From Phycicoccus sp. Soil802 (GTDB lineage: Bacteria; Actinomycetota; Actinomycetes; Actinomycetales; Dermatophilaceae): a stretch of 64,000 bases of DNA. The position numbers were made by a program, and so were the translations under genes. The notes beneath the pieces were generated by a model. The model searched no databases. It was not told the origin of the DNA and was given only the letters and a program-made list of their open reading frames with translations. Where the stretch lies: the NCBI RefSeq assembly GCF_001429605.1, contig NZ_LMSS01000002.1, positions 164,617 through 228,616 on the forward strand, written 5' to 3'. This document shows positions 1 to 8,936 of this stretch, piece after piece. Position 1 is the stretch's first letter; the number at the start of each line of letters is the position of its first letter.

Positions 1-51
1 CCTTCCCGCACGCTGACCACGTCGCACCACCAACCCAGAGAGCAGAGCGCC

Positions 52-1293
52 ATGGGCGGCACCGACAAGAAGGGCATGGAGAACCACAAGGTTCGCTCCA
101 TCGCCGAACAGCTGTCCCGGGTGCACCGTGAGCTGACCGACGCCACCACCACTGCCGAGCAGGCGGTCCGCCAGCTCCGCGGGGTCTGGGTGGGCGAGGA
201 CGCCACGACCTTCTTCAACGCCTGGCCGGCCACCCGCACCACGCTGGACTCCAGCTCGGCCGGCGTCGAGGAGCTGAGCAAGCGGCTGTCCGAGGAGATC
301 GGTGACCAGGAGCTCACCTCGGGGGTGACCGGCGGAGACGGTGCTGGCACCGGCGGTGGCGACGGCGACGGCGACGGCACGCCCGACGGCTCCGACCGGG
401 ACGATGACGACGACGGCACGCCGGACGACCAGGACGAGGACGACGACAACAACGGCGTCCCGGACGACCGCGACGACGACCCCGAGAACGACGACGACCA
501 GGACGACGACGGGGTCGACGACAACAGCGACGAGGACGACGACAACGACGGCATCCCCGACGACGTCGACGACCACTCCGACAACGACCACGACGAGGAC
601 GGCATCCCGGACGGCGACGAGGACCCCCTCGACGACGACCAGGACGGCATCCCGGACGTCGAGGACGGCGACGACGACAACGACGGCACCCCCGACGAGG
701 ACGATCCCGAGCACGCCGCCGAGTCGCCGTTCGACAAGCCGGAGCTGAACGTCGGCATGACCCTCGCGGACGGCGAGCAGCAGCTGTGGGACCAGCAGGT
801 CCTCGGCCACACCTGGGGCGACGAGGACGGCAACCACCTCTCCGCCGAGCTGCTCGGCACCGAGGGCAAGGCCGACTACGAGCTCGGCATCTCGAAGGAC
901 GGCCTGGTGGCCTCCGGTGGCGTGATGGCCGGCGCCTATGTCGCCAAGGTCAGCGGCGCCTACTCCAACAGCTACGGCACACAGGCCGAGGGCAAGGCCT
1001 ACGTCGGAGCGGAGGCCAACGCGGACGCCGGCGTCAAGCTCGGTCTCGACGGAGCCAAGGCCAACGTCGGCGGCGAGGTGTTCGCCGGGGGCAAGGCCGA
1101 GGGCGAGGTCAGCCAGGACCTCGGCCCGGTCGACGTGGGCGTGGGCGGCGAGATCTCCTACGGCATCGGTGCGCACGCGGAGGCGGACGCCGAGATCAGC
1201 AGTGACAACATCGGGGTCTCGGTCGACGTCGGTGCCACCCTGGGCATCGGTGGCGGGATCAAGTTCGACATCGGGTTCGACCCGCCCTGGTAG
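52..1293 (+). CDS. WXG100-type protein with Asp-rich TSP3-like repeat and Gly-rich C-terminus
   Basis: This 413-residue protein has three visible parts. Residues 1-95 are helical and carry a W-V-G turn at 46-48, as in WXG100/ESX substrates of type VII secretion. Residues about 98-225 are almost pure Asp/Gly/Pro/Asn with repeated D-x-D-x-D-G-x-P-D units like thrombospondin type 3 calcium-binding repeats. Residues about 260-413 are Gly/Ala-rich with short repeats and end in DPPW. There is no signal peptide, which fits export by the WXG route. I infer a secreted or surface protein whose acidic middle folds on calcium outside the cell. No enzymatic motif is seen. The start ATG follows a purine-rich GAGAGCAG. 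The gene upstream lies outside the window, so the locus context is incomplete. Confidence 0.75.
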   Translation: MGGTDKKGMENHKVRSIAEQLSRVHRELTDATTTAEQAVRQLRGVWVGEDATTFFNAWPATRTTLDSSSAGVEELSKRLSEEIGDQELTSGVTGGDGAGTGGGDGDGDGTPDGSDRDDDDDGTPDDQDEDDDNNGVPDDRDDDPENDDDQDDDGVDDNSDEDDDNDGIPDDVDDHSDNDHDEDGIPDGDEDPLDDDQDGIPDVEDGDDDNDGTPDEDDPEHAAESPFDKPELNVGMTLADGEQQLWDQQVLGHTWGDEDGNHLSAELLGTEGKADYELGISKDGLVASGGVMAGAYVAKVSGAYSNSYGTQAEGKAYVGAEANADAGVKLGLDGAKANVGGEVFAGGKAEGEVSQDLGPVDVGVGGEISYGIGAHAEADAEISSDNIGVSVDVGATLGIGGGIKFDIGFDPPW

Positions 1294-1315
1294 CCCGGCC
1301 GGCCCAGCACCCCAC

Positions 1316-1345
1316 GCAGCACCCGTGCAGCACCCGTGCAGCATC
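1316..1345 (+). repeat. Short direct repeat of 11 nt
   Basis: GCAGCACCCGT occurs twice in tandem (1316-1326, 1327-1337), followed by a partial third copy. It sits between the WXG-protein stop and the next gene. No function is evident. Confidence 0.6.
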
Positions 1346-1367
1346 CATGAAAGGCAGCGCCAGCACC

Positions 1368-1844
1368 ATGAGCACTCTCAGCTTTCCCTCCGAACGCTTC
1401 CCCGCGCCGCCGGCGGTGAGCATCGACGTGCCGGACACCTGGGAACCCGTGTCGGCGCCGGCCGTCGTCCTGGCCGCGAAGCAGACCGAGGTCAACGCCG
1501 ACTTCACGCCGAACGTCATCGTCCGGATCGGCACCCGCCCCGAGGACGACCAGCCCGCCGACGCCCTGATGGAGCTGCGCGGCTCGCTCGACCAGCGCCC
1601 GCAGGCCGAGGTCGGGGAGCTCCGGACGGTCCAGATCAACGACCAGGAGTTCCACCGCGTGGACGTCTCGTGGGTCGACCCGCAGTTCGGAACGATCCGG
1701 CAGGTCCACGCCTTCGCGAGCCTGCCCCGGCCGGACGCCCTGCAGGACTTCGTCCACGTGACCGGTTCGGCCGGTGGCGCGGGCGTCGACGCGGACGTGC
1801 CGGTCGTCGAGCAGGTCATCGCGAGCACCCGCATCACCCGCTGA
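1368..1844 (+). CDS. LpqN/LpqT-like small protein, partner of the WXG protein
   Basis: Encodes about 158 residues without a signal peptide, lipobox or membrane segment. The pattern (FPSERFPAPPAVSIDVPDTW near the start, then alternating strands ending in a VIAS helix) resembles the LpqN/LpqT fold found with ESX-related genes, but the match is only by eye. It follows the WXG-type gene by 74 nt on the same strand, so the two are probably co-transcribed and it may be a chaperone or partner. Start choice: an ATG at 1347 is in frame but has no ribosome site, while the ATG at 1368 has AAAGG upstream, so 1368 is preferred. Confidence 0.5.
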   Translation: MSTLSFPSERFPAPPAVSIDVPDTWEPVSAPAVVLAAKQTEVNADFTPNVIVRIGTRPEDDQPADALMELRGSLDQRPQAEVGELRTVQINDQEFHRVDVSWVDPQFGTIRQVHAFASLPRPDALQDFVHVTGSAGGAGVDADVPVVEQVIASTRITR

Positions 1845-1892
1845 CCCACGAGCCGGACCCACGCACCCGCCGCGCCCCGCGGCATACCCCGC

Positions 1893-1962
1893 ACTTCTGG
1901 CCAGCCGTGCGGCACGGGGACCCGCGAATCGGCCGCTCCGTGCGGCACCGGTGGCCAGAAGT
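1893..1962. terminator. Long inverted repeat after the LpqN-like gene
   Basis: ACTTCTGGCCA (1893-1903) is matched perfectly by TGGCCAGAAGT (1952-1962). CCGTGCGGCAC occurs twice inside as a direct repeat. The element lies between convergent genes just before the ino1 hairpin and is plausibly a terminator or processing element. No U-tract follows. Confidence 0.45.
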
Positions 1963-1976
1963 CGGGGGACATGACA

Positions 1977-2013
1977 GAGGGGCACCTTCCGCGTGGTGCG
2001 GAAGGTGCCCCTC
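1977..2013. terminator. Strong hairpin between the LpqN-like gene and ino1
   Basis: GAGGGGCACCTTCCGC (1977-1992) pairs perfectly with its complement at 1998-2013 around the 5-nt loop GTGGT. It lies between convergent genes and probably stops transcription from both sides. There is no long U-tract, as is usual in actinobacteria. Confidence 0.8.
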
Positions 2014-2037
2014 TTCGTATGCCGTGAGGAGGCTGGG

Positions 2038-3129
2038 TCAGCGCTCTTCGGTGCCGGCGATGAAGGCCTCGAGCTTGGTGCGGCCCTCGGTGTCCTCGCG
2101 CTGCACCGGCGGGGACTTCATGAGGTAGGACGAGGCGCTGATCAGCGCGCCGCCGATGCCGCGGTCCTTGGCGATCTTCGCCGCACGGATGGCGTCGATG
2201 ATGATGCCGGCCGAGTTGGGGGAGTCCCAGACCTCGAGCTTGTACTCGAGGTTCAGCGGCACGTCACCGAACGCGCGACCCTCGAGGCGGACGTAGGCCC
2301 ACTTGCGGTCGTCGAGCCACGCGACGTAGTCGGACGGGCCGATGTGGACGTTGCGGCTGTCGGTCAGACCCGCGAGGGCGCCGGTCAGGTTGGACGTGAC
2401 GGCCTGGGTCTTGGAGACCTTCTTGGACTCGAGACGCTCGCGCTCGAGCATGTTCTTGAAGTCCATGTTGCCGCCGACGTTGAGCTGGTAGGTGCGGTCC
2501 AGGGTGACGCCGCGGTCCTCGAACAGCTTGGCCATCACGCGGTGCGTGATGGTCGCGCCGACCTGCGACTTGATGTCGTCACCGATGACCGGCACACCGG
2601 CCGCCTCGAACTTCGCGGCCCACTCGGGGTCGGAGGCGATGAAGACGGGCAGGGCGTTGACGAAGGCCACGCCGGCGTCGATCGCGCACTGCGCGTAGAA
2701 CTTGTCGGCCACCTCGGAACCCACCGGGAGGTAGGAGACGAGCACGTCGGCCTTGGTGTCCTTGAGGACCTGGACGATGTCCACGGGCTCGGCGTCGGAC
2801 TGCTCGATGGTCTGGGCGTAGTACTTGCCGATGCCGTCGTAGGTGTGGCCGCGCTGGACGGTGACCCCGGTCGGGGGCACGTCGGCGATCTTGATGGTGT
2901 TGTTCTCGGAGTTGCCGATCGCCTCGGCCAGGTCGAAGCCGACCTTCTTGGCGTCCACGTCGAAGGCGGCGACGAACTCGACGTCACTCACGTGGTACTC
3001 ACCGAACTGGACGTGCATGAGCCCGGGGACGTTGCCGGCCGGGTCGGCGTCCTTGTAGTACTCGACACCCTGGACCAGCGAGCTGGCGCAGTTGCCGACG
3101 CCAACGATGGCGACGCGAACGGATCCCAT
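2038..3129 (-). CDS. ino1: Inositol-3-phosphate synthase
   Basis: A 363-residue enzyme that converts glucose-6-phosphate to 1L-myo-inositol 3-phosphate using NAD as an internal redox cofactor. This is the first step toward phosphatidylinositol and mycothiol in actinobacteria. The N-terminus has the dinucleotide-binding turn [12 protein letters not shown]. The length and the conserved [11 protein letters not shown] and [10 protein letters not shown] segments match the short actinobacterial Ino1 class. The ATG at 3129 follows TGAGGAG, which overlaps the stop codon of the upstream padR, so the two are translationally coupled. The padR-ino1 order is also known in mycobacteria, where PadR is the likely regulator. 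The window also carries the opposite pathway (iol operon, 12.4-19 kb). Confidence 0.95.
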   Translation of the reverse strand: MGSVRVAIVGVGNCASSLVQGVEYYKDADPAGNVPGLMHVQFGEYHVSDVEFVAAFDVDAKKVGFDLAEAIGNSENNTIKIADVPPTGVTVQRGHTYDGIGKYYAQTIEQSDAEPVDIVQVLKDTKADVLVSYLPVGSEVADKFYAQCAIDAGVAFVNALPVFIASDPEWAAKFEAAGVPVIGDDIKSQVGATITHRVMAKLFEDRGVTLDRTYQLNVGGNMDFKNMLERERLESKKVSKTQAVTSNLTGALAGLTDSRNVHIGPSDYVAWLDDRKWAYVRLEGRAFGDVPLNLEYKLEVWDSPNSAGIIIDAIRAAKIAKDRGIGGALISASSYLMKSPPVQREDTEGRTKLEAFIAGTEER

Positions 3130-3140
3130 GGGAAGACTCC

Positions 3141-3767
3141 TCAGTTGTTGGGGGTAATGGGGGTGGAGGTGGTGCTGGAGGTGGTGCTGGAGGTGGTGCT
3201 CGAGGTGGCCGAGGACGGGATGTTCCGCTCGGCGGTGATCAGCTCGTTGAGCCAGCGGACCTCGCGCTCGGCGGAGTCCAGGCCGTGCCGCTCGAGGGCG
3301 GCGGTGTAGGTGTCGAAGCGCTCGCGGTTCTTGGCCGAGCTGGTGCGGATGGTGTCCAGCCGCTCCTCGAGCCGGCTGCGGCGTCCCTCGAGGATGCGCA
3401 GTCGGACCTCGGCCTCGGTGCGGGCGAAGAAGGCGAAGTGGACGTCGAAGGTGTCGTCCTCCCAGGCCGTCGGCCCGGCTTCCTTGAGCAGCTCCTGGAA
3501 GTGCTCCTTGCCGTCCGCGGTGAGCTCGTAGACGATGCGGGCGCGCTTGGAGCCGGCCGTGGCCGCCGCGTGCTGGGTGCCGCTCGCCTCGGAGATGAGG
3601 CCCTGGTCGAGCAGGCCGCGCAGGCAGGGGTAGAGCGTGCCGTAGGACAGCGCGCGGAAGGCGCCGAGCGCGGCATTGAGCCGCTTGCGCAGCTCGTACC
3701 CGTGCATGGGGCTCTCGTGCAGCAGTCCGAGGACCGCGAACTCGAGCAGTTCGGAGCGACGGCTCAT
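3141..3767 (-). CDS. PadR-family transcriptional regulator
   Basis: A 208-residue regulator. The winged-helix domain is at about residues 4-85 ([20 protein letters not shown] and [12 protein letters not shown]), followed by the C-terminal dimerising helices typical of long PadR proteins. The last 25 residues are a Ser/Thr-rich tail encoded by a 12-nt tandem repeat at about 3171-3210, so tail length may vary between strains. It is transcribed ahead of ino1, 11 nt away. The divergent intergenic region holds a perfect AT-rich palindrome (3857-3877) that I take as its operator. I infer autoregulation and control of inositol synthesis. Start ATG at 3767; an in-frame upstream ATG at 3944 would run through the operator and is rejected. 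Confidence 0.9.
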   Translation of the reverse strand: MSRRSELLEFAVLGLLHESPMHGYELRKRLNAALGAFRALSYGTLYPCLRGLLDQGLISEASGTQHAAATAGSKRARIVYELTADGKEHFQELLKEAGPTAWEDDTFDVHFAFFARTEAEVRLRILEGRRSRLEERLDTIRTSSAKNRERFDTYTAALERHGLDSAEREVRWLNELITAERNIPSSATSSTTSSTTSSTTSTPITPNN

Positions 3768-3856
3768 GACTGGCTGCACCTCCCTTGCGTTGCTGGCCCA
3801 CGGACCGCGTCCGTGCGGGTCATCGAGTGGTCGACGACGAGGGTCAGCGTACACCA

Positions 3857-3877
3857 GATATATCGAGCCGATATATC
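3857..3877. promoter_or_regulatory. Perfect palindromic operator upstream of padR-ino1
   Basis: GATATATCG, spacer AGC, CGATATATC. This is a perfect 9-bp inverted repeat made mostly of A and T in a roughly 70% GC genome, lying between divergent padR and the PBP gene. It is the probable PadR binding site and may overlap the padR promoter. Confidence 0.75.
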
Positions 3878-4036
3878 TCGGGATTCGTGACCTTTCGCCC
3901 CCGGGGTTCGTTGACGCGGGGTCGGGCGAATGCACGATTCTCAAGGTCGCCAGTCATACTGAGCGTCAGTTGACGGTGCGGAACCGTGGCCAGAGGGCCG
4001 GGACCGTGCCTGTTGTATGCCGATCGGGAAGGTCAG

Positions 4037-6274
4037 ATGAGCACCTCACGTCCGAAGACGCGCGCCCAGGCGAAGGCGGCGCAGCGCGCCGCCAAGGGCG
4101 GTGCCGGCTCCGGCTCCGGCGCCCGGCGCGGCTCGACCAGCGGGGCCGGCAAGGGCAACGGAGGCAAGGGTGGCGGCGCCACGACCAGCCGGAAGAAGCG
4201 CTGGGCCAAGGGGCTCGGCATCGCCGCGCTGGCGGGCTTCCTGCTGGCGGTCATCGCGTTCTTCGTCGCCTACTCCCTCGTCGACACCCCGAAGCCGAAC
4301 GACCTGGCCAACGCGCAGGCGTCGATCATCTACTACGCCGACGGCAAGACCGAGATGGACCGGATCAGCGAGGTCAACCGCGAGTCGGTCAAGCTGGCGC
4401 AGGTCCCCAAGCCGGTGCAGGAGGCCCACCTCGCCGCCGAGGACCGCAACTTCTACGAGAACTCCGGCATCAGCCCGACCGGCATCGCGCGCGCCGTGTG
4501 GGTCGGCCTGAAGGGCGGGGCGACCCAGGGTGGGTCGACGATCACCCAGCAGTACGTCAAGAACTACTTCCTCACCCAGGACCAGACGCTGACCCGGAAG
4601 GGTCGCGAGATCATCATCTCGATCAAGATCGCCAAGCAGGAGTCCAAGGACCAGATCCTCGAGAACTACCTCAACACCATCTACTACGGCCGTGGCGCCT
4701 ACGGCATCCAGACCGCCTCGAAGGCGTACTTCAACAAGGACGTCTCCAAGCTCACGCCGTCGGAGGGCGCCTTCCTCGCCTCGGTCATCCGCGGCCCGTC
4801 GTTCTACGACCCGGCCCTGGGTGCGGAGCAGAAGGCCAACGCCGAGGCGCGGTGGACCTACGTCATGGACGGCATGGTGACCGAGGGCTGGCTGACGCCG
4901 GAGCAGCGCGCCGCCGCCAAGTTCCCGACCCTGCAGAAGCCGCGCAAGACCACCGGTGCGTCCGGCCCGACCGGCTACCTGGTCGACCTGGTCAAGAAGG
5001 AGCTCAAGAGCAAGCTCAAGATGACCGACGCCGACATCGACAAGGGCGGGTACAAGGTCGTCACGACGATCGACCGGAACGCCCAGGCCGCGGCGGTCAA
5101 GGCCGTGCACGACCGGATGCCCACCGGCAAGGGCACCGACTCCCTGCACGTCGGCCTGACCAGCATCAAGCCCGGCGACGGGGCGATCGTCGCCCTCTAC
5201 GGCGGCCAGGACTACCTCAAGGAGCAGTTCAACACCGCCACCGACGCCAAGATGCAGGCCGGCTCGACGTTCAAGGTGTTCGCGCTCCTGGCCGGACTGG
5301 CGCAGGACAAGCCGATCAGCACCAAGACCATGTTCAACGGCGCGACCCCGCAGTACTTCAAGGAGTTCGAGGACAGCGCGGGAGACGAGAACGCCCGACG
5401 GGGCCGGGTCACCAACTTCGGTGGCGAGAACTTCGGCCGGATCGACCTGCGCACCGCGACGGCCCACTCGGTCAACACCGTCTACGCCCAGCTCAACATC
5501 AAGGTCGGGCCGAAGAACACCAAGGCCGCCGCGGTCGCCGCGGGGCTGCCCGAGAAGGGTCTCGGCACCAACTACGCCAACGTGCTCGGCACCGACAGCG
5601 TGACCGTCCGTGACATGGCCAACGCCTACGCGACCATCGCCGCGAACGGCGTGCGGGTCACGCCCTACCTGATCAAGACGGTCAAGGGTGGTCCCGGCGA
5701 CCTCGACTACAAGGTCAAGGTGACCAGGAAGGCGGCCTTCGACAAGGGGGTCACCGCCGACACCATCGACGCGATGGAGGGTGTGGTCAAGAGCGGCACC
5801 GGACAGTACGCCCAGGCGCTGGGTCGTCCGGTGGCCGGCAAGACCGGCACGACGAGCAACAACAAGGCCGCCTGGTTCAACGGGTTCACCCCGCAGCTGG
5901 CCACGACCGTCGGCATGTACCGCACCGGCAAGGGCGGCACCGAGCTGTCGATGACCAACATCGGCGGCTACTCCGAGATCACCGGTGGCACGGTGCCGGT
6001 CCGGATCTGGACCGACTACATGCAGGCCGCCCTGAAGGGCAGCAAGGTGCTCGACTTCCCGCAGCGTGAGGGCCTCGGCGACGACCAGGTCTACACGCCG
6101 CCCCCGCCGCCGCCGAGCACCACGACGACCACCACGACCACCACCACGACGACGACCACGACGACGCCGCCCACGACGCCGCCGACCACCACGAAGACGA
6201 AGCCGACCAAGACGACCGGGCCACCGACGATCACCTTGGGCGGGGCACCACCCACGACCTCCACGACCCAGTGA
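4037..6274 (+). CDS. Class A penicillin-binding protein (transglycosylase/transpeptidase)
   Basis: A 745-residue bifunctional peptidoglycan synthase. It has a basic Gly-rich cytoplasmic N-terminus, one membrane anchor at about 58-80, and a GT51 glycosyltransferase domain with EDRNFY (Glu near 134) and GGSTITQQ (near 165). The transpeptidase domain has GSTFK (catalytic Ser near 410), SVN (near 478) and KTGT (near 602). The C-terminus is a low-complexity Thr/Pro tail from about residue 685, encoded by repeated ACC/ACG codons and outside the cell. No PASTA domain is present. Start ATG at 4037 has GGAAGG nearby. It overlaps the following membrane gene by 4 nt (GTGA). Confidence 0.93.
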   Translation: MSTSRPKTRAQAKAAQRAAKGGAGSGSGARRGSTSGAGKGNGGKGGGATTSRKKRWAKGLGIAALAGFLLAVIAFFVAYSLVDTPKPNDLANAQASIIYYADGKTEMDRISEVNRESVKLAQVPKPVQEAHLAAEDRNFYENSGISPTGIARAVWVGLKGGATQGGSTITQQYVKNYFLTQDQTLTRKGREIIISIKIAKQESKDQILENYLNTIYYGRGAYGIQTASKAYFNKDVSKLTPSEGAFLASVIRGPSFYDPALGAEQKANAEARWTYVMDGMVTEGWLTPEQRAAAKFPTLQKPRKTTGASGPTGYLVDLVKKELKSKLKMTDADIDKGGYKVVTTIDRNAQAAAVKAVHDRMPTGKGTDSLHVGLTSIKPGDGAIVALYGGQDYLKEQFNTATDAKMQAGSTFKVFALLAGLAQDKPISTKTMFNGATPQYFKEFEDSAGDENARRGRVTNFGGENFGRIDLRTATAHSVNTVYAQLNIKVGPKNTKAAAVAAGLPEKGLGTNYANVLGTDSVTVRDMANAYATIAANGVRVTPYLIKTVKGGPGDLDYKVKVTRKAAFDKGVTADTIDAMEGVVKSGTGQYAQALGRPVAGKTGTTSNNKAAWFNGFTPQLATTVGMYRTGKGGTELSMTNIGGYSEITGGTVPVRIWTDYMQAALKGSKVLDFPQREGLGDDQVYTPPPPPPSTTTTTTTTTTTTTTTTPPTTPPTTTKTKPTKTTGPPTITLGGAPPTTSTTQ

Positions 6275-7674
6275 GCCGTCGAGGGGATCTGCTGCCGAGG
6301 GGCTCGCTGGCTGTCGCCGGCGGGCCGCTCGGCCGTCACGTCTCGGCCCGAGCGGTGTCCTGGGTCGCGGCCGTCGTGCCGCTGCTCGTCGCGACGGCGG
6401 CCACCATGGCGCTGTCGGTGGCGGAGCGGACGCACTGCATCCAGAAGGGCTGGGTCGGCTCCGACCAGTTCTGGCACGCCTGTTTCTCCGACCTCCCGGC
6501 GCTCTACCAGCTGGGCAACCTCGACAACGGCCTGGCTGCCTACGTCGGCGGCGAGGGCGCCCGCACCGACCACCCGGTGCTCACCGGTGCGGTGATGGCG
6601 TGGGTCGGCGGACTGGTGCCGGACGGCGCCTTCCTCGACCAGACCCGCTGGTACTTCGCCCTCTGGGCCCTGCTCGGCACCGCGCTCGCGGTGGCCGTCG
6701 TCTATCTCACCGCCGCGTCGCGTCCCCTGCACGTCACCGACGCCGCCCACGTGGCGTTCAGCCCGGTGCTGCTCCTCACCGCGATGCTGTCGCCCGATCT
6801 CTTCGGGGTGGCCCTGGCCAGCGCGGGCATCTGGGCCTGGAGCCGTCGTCGGCCGGTCGCAGCCGGGGTGCTGCTCGGTCTCGGGGTGATGGCGCGCACC
6901 TACCCGCTGCTGATCCTGCTGGCGCTGGTGGTGCTCGGACTCCGCAGCGGCCGGCTCGAGGCGGTGCGCCGGACCCTCGGTGCGGCTGCCGGTGCGTGCG
7001 CCCTGGTGCTGCTGCCGTTCCTCGTCGGGCTGAACACGATGGCCATCCTGCGCTCCACCCAGGTCTGGTGGGACAGCGCCGCGGGGCTGGGCTCGCCGTG
7101 GATGATCCCCCAGCTGCTCAGCCACCCGCTCCCCACCGGGGCGACCACCCTGCTCGCCGTGGTGGGCCTGCTGGTCGCCTACGCGGTGGGCGCGGTGTTC
7201 GCGCTCAGCACCCCGCGACGGCCCACCCTGGCCGAGGTCGCCTTCGTGCTGGTGGCCCTGGCGCTGCTCACCGGCAAGGCCTTCCCGGTGCAGGCCTCGC
7301 TGTGGCTGCTGCCCTTGCTCGCGTTGTGCGGGGTGCGGTGGCGTGACCACCTGGTCTGGGCCGGCGCGGAGGCGCTGCACTTCGTCGCCGTGTGGCTCTA
7401 CGTGGGCGGGCTCTCCACGCCCGACCGTGGCCTCCCGCCCGGCTGGTATGCCGTGTTCCTCGTCATCCGCGTCGTCGCCGTCGCCTACCTCGTGTGGCGG
7501 GTCTGGCACACCGCCGCGGCTCGTGAACCCCTCCCCGACCCCGATGGTTCGGACGATGCACCGGACCAGGACCCGGTGGATCTTCCGGACGACGAGGAGC
7601 CGGACGAGGAGCCGGACGAGCTGGCCGGTGACTTCGCCGGTGCTCCCGACCGGCTGCTGGTGCGGCTCGCCTGA
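6271..7674 (+). CDS. GT87-like (DUF2029) polytopic membrane protein
   Basis: A 467-residue membrane protein with about ten hydrophobic segments. It resembles actinobacterial GT-C glycosyltransferases of the GT87/DUF2029 type that use polyprenyl-phosphate sugars, as in mannan or arabinan synthesis. The first external loop carries conserved-looking acidic residues (SDQFWHACFSDLP, RTDHP). The C-terminal 50 residues are cytoplasmic and strongly acidic. The GTG start overlaps the PBP stop (GTGA), so it is co-translated with a cell-wall synthase, which supports an envelope role. The sugar and acceptor cannot be deduced. Confidence 0.65.
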   Translation: MSRRGDLLPRGSLAVAGGPLGRHVSARAVSWVAAVVPLLVATAATMALSVAERTHCIQKGWVGSDQFWHACFSDLPALYQLGNLDNGLAAYVGGEGARTDHPVLTGAVMAWVGGLVPDGAFLDQTRWYFALWALLGTALAVAVVYLTAASRPLHVTDAAHVAFSPVLLLTAMLSPDLFGVALASAGIWAWSRRRPVAAGVLLGLGVMARTYPLLILLALVVLGLRSGRLEAVRRTLGAAAGACALVLLPFLVGLNTMAILRSTQVWWDSAAGLGSPWMIPQLLSHPLPTGATTLLAVVGLLVAYAVGAVFALSTPRRPTLAEVAFVLVALALLTGKAFPVQASLWLLPLLALCGVRWRDHLVWAGAEALHFVAVWLYVGGLSTPDRGLPPGWYAVFLVIRVVAVAYLVWRVWHTAAAREPLPDPDGSDDAPDQDPVDLPDDEEPDEEPDELAGDFAGAPDRLLVRLA

Positions 7675-7783
7675 CCCTGTGGAGGAGGATTCGGTGATGT
7701 CCTCGCGGGCCGGTACGCTTTGTCAGGTTCTCCCGCAGCACGCCTCGACGGTGTGTCCACGGAGATCGCACTGCAACCCTCCT

Positions 7784-7802
7784 GTCACGGAGAGACCGTG
7801 AC
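7784..7802 (+). promoter_or_regulatory. Hairpin in the rpsF leader
   Basis: GTCACGG, loop AGAGA, CCGTGAC, then CGCC, lying 12 nt before the rpsF ribosome site (AAAGGAGG at 7814-7821). Bacterial rpsF leaders often contain a stem with a CCG bulge bound by the S6:S18 complex. This may be that element, but the match is only suggestive. Confidence 0.35.
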
Positions 7803-7833
7803 CGCCATAGACCAAAGGAGGCGGGTTATCAGC

Positions 7834-8121
7834 ATGCGTCAGTACGAACTCATGGTCATCCTCGACCCCGAGCTCGACGACCGGACCGTCGCGCCGTCGC
7901 TCGACAAGTTCCTCACCGTCGTCACCAAGGACAAGGGCACCGTCGACAACATCGACATCTGGGGCCGCCGTCGCTTGGCGTTCGAGATCAAGAAGAAGGC
8001 CGAGGGCATCTACGCCGTCGTCAACTTCACTGCAGAGCCGGCCACGGCCAAGGAGCTGGACCGCCAGCTCGGCCTGAACGAGTCGGTCATGCGCACCAAG
8101 CTCCTGCGCCCCGGCGCCTGA
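7834..8121 (+). CDS. rpsF: 30S ribosomal protein bS6
   Basis: A 95-residue ribosomal protein that binds 16S rRNA in the platform as a dimer with bS18. It opens [14 protein letters not shown] and has the conserved [18 protein letters not shown] core. ATG at 7834 is preceded by AAAGGAGG, the strongest ribosome site in the window; an in-frame ATG at 7720 is rejected. It is the first gene of rpsF-ssb-rpsR-rplI. Confidence 0.97.
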   Translation: MRQYELMVILDPELDDRTVAPSLDKFLTVVTKDKGTVDNIDIWGRRRLAFEIKKKAEGIYAVVNFTAEPATAKELDRQLGLNESVMRTKLLRPGA

Positions 8122-8194
8122 GCTGCACTGATCTAGATCTGATCTGCACCACAGCACCACCTGACCTGACCCAAACGAACAGGGGACACGCTCC

Positions 8195-8746
8195 ATGGCT
8201 GGCGACACCGTCATCACCGTCATCGGCAACATCACCGGCGACCCCGAGCTGCGCTTCACCCCCTCGGGTGCTGCCGTCGCGAACTTCACCGTGGCCTCCA
8301 CGCCGCGACAGTTCGACCGGCAGTCCAACGAGTGGAAGGACGGGGAGACCCTGTTCATGCGCTGCTCGGTGTGGCGGGACGCGGCGGAGAACGTCGCCGA
8401 GTCGCTCCAGCGGGGCACTCGCGTGATCGTCTCCGGTCGGCTGAAGTCTCGCTCGTACGACACCAAAGAGGGCGAGAAGCGCACCGTCATGGAGATGGAG
8501 GTCGACGAGGTCGGCCCCTCGCTCCGCTACGCCACGGCGAAGGTCAACAAGACCCAGCGGGGCACCGGCGGCGGCGGAGGCTTCTCCGGTGGCGGCGGCC
8601 AGCAGGGTGGCGGTCAGGGTGGCCAGCAGGAGGACCCCTGGGCCACCGGCCCGTCGTCCGCTCCGGCCTCGGCTCCCCAGACCGGTGGCCAGCAGGGTGG
8701 CGGCTGGGGCGGCGGCGCGCCGTCCTACGACGAGCCGCCGTTCTAA
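8195..8746 (+). CDS. ssb: Single-stranded DNA-binding protein
   Basis: A 183-residue SSB. The OB fold is at residues 1-115 ([32 protein letters not shown]). A Gly/Gln-rich disordered linker follows at about 122-175, and the tail ends in SYDEPPF, the acidic tip that recruits DnaB-associated and repair proteins. It sits between rpsF and rpsR as in most bacteria, 73 nt after rpsF. The linker DNA contains short GGTGGCGG-type repeats. Confidence 0.97.
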   Translation: MAGDTVITVIGNITGDPELRFTPSGAAVANFTVASTPRQFDRQSNEWKDGETLFMRCSVWRDAAENVAESLQRGTRVIVSGRLKSRSYDTKEGEKRTVMEMEVDEVGPSLRYATAKVNKTQRGTGGGGGFSGGGGQQGGGQGGQQEDPWATGPSSAPASAPQTGGQQGGGWGGGAPSYDEPPF

Positions 8747-8755
8747 GGTCCAGAT

Positions 8756-8919
8756 CACTCGGTATGCCGAGTGGCCCCGCCCGCGCGTGAGCGCGGCTGC
8801 AGGTTTCGTTCCATTTGGGTGAGAAACCTGCACGGGGGAGCACCCGGCATACCCACTGTTTGAAAACTCGAAACACACCATCCCTGGGAGACCAGGGCTC
8901 ATCCGCTGAGTCACTCAGC
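8756..8919 (+). promoter_or_regulatory. Structured 190-nt leader of rpsR with five hairpins
   Basis: Five successive inverted repeats lie between ssb and rpsR: CACTCGG/CCGAGTG (8756-8773), CGCGC/GCGCG (8782-8795), TGCAGGTTTC/GAAACCTGCA (8798-8832), CCCTGG/CCAGGG (8882-8897) and GCTGAG/CTCAGC (8905-8919). In addition GGTATGCCG (8761-8769) is complementary to CGGCATACC (8845-8853), so two mutually exclusive folds are possible. This is a candidate ribosomal-protein autoregulatory leader or RNA-processing site. Some pairings may be chance, given the dispersed octamer. Confidence 0.45.
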
Positions 8920-8936
8920 AGAAGGAGAGCACCACG

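Noticed and set aside
6120..6200. Sequence error in the ACC/ACG run of the PBP gene
   Set aside because: The frame stays open and Thr/Pro tails are normal in actinobacterial PBPs.
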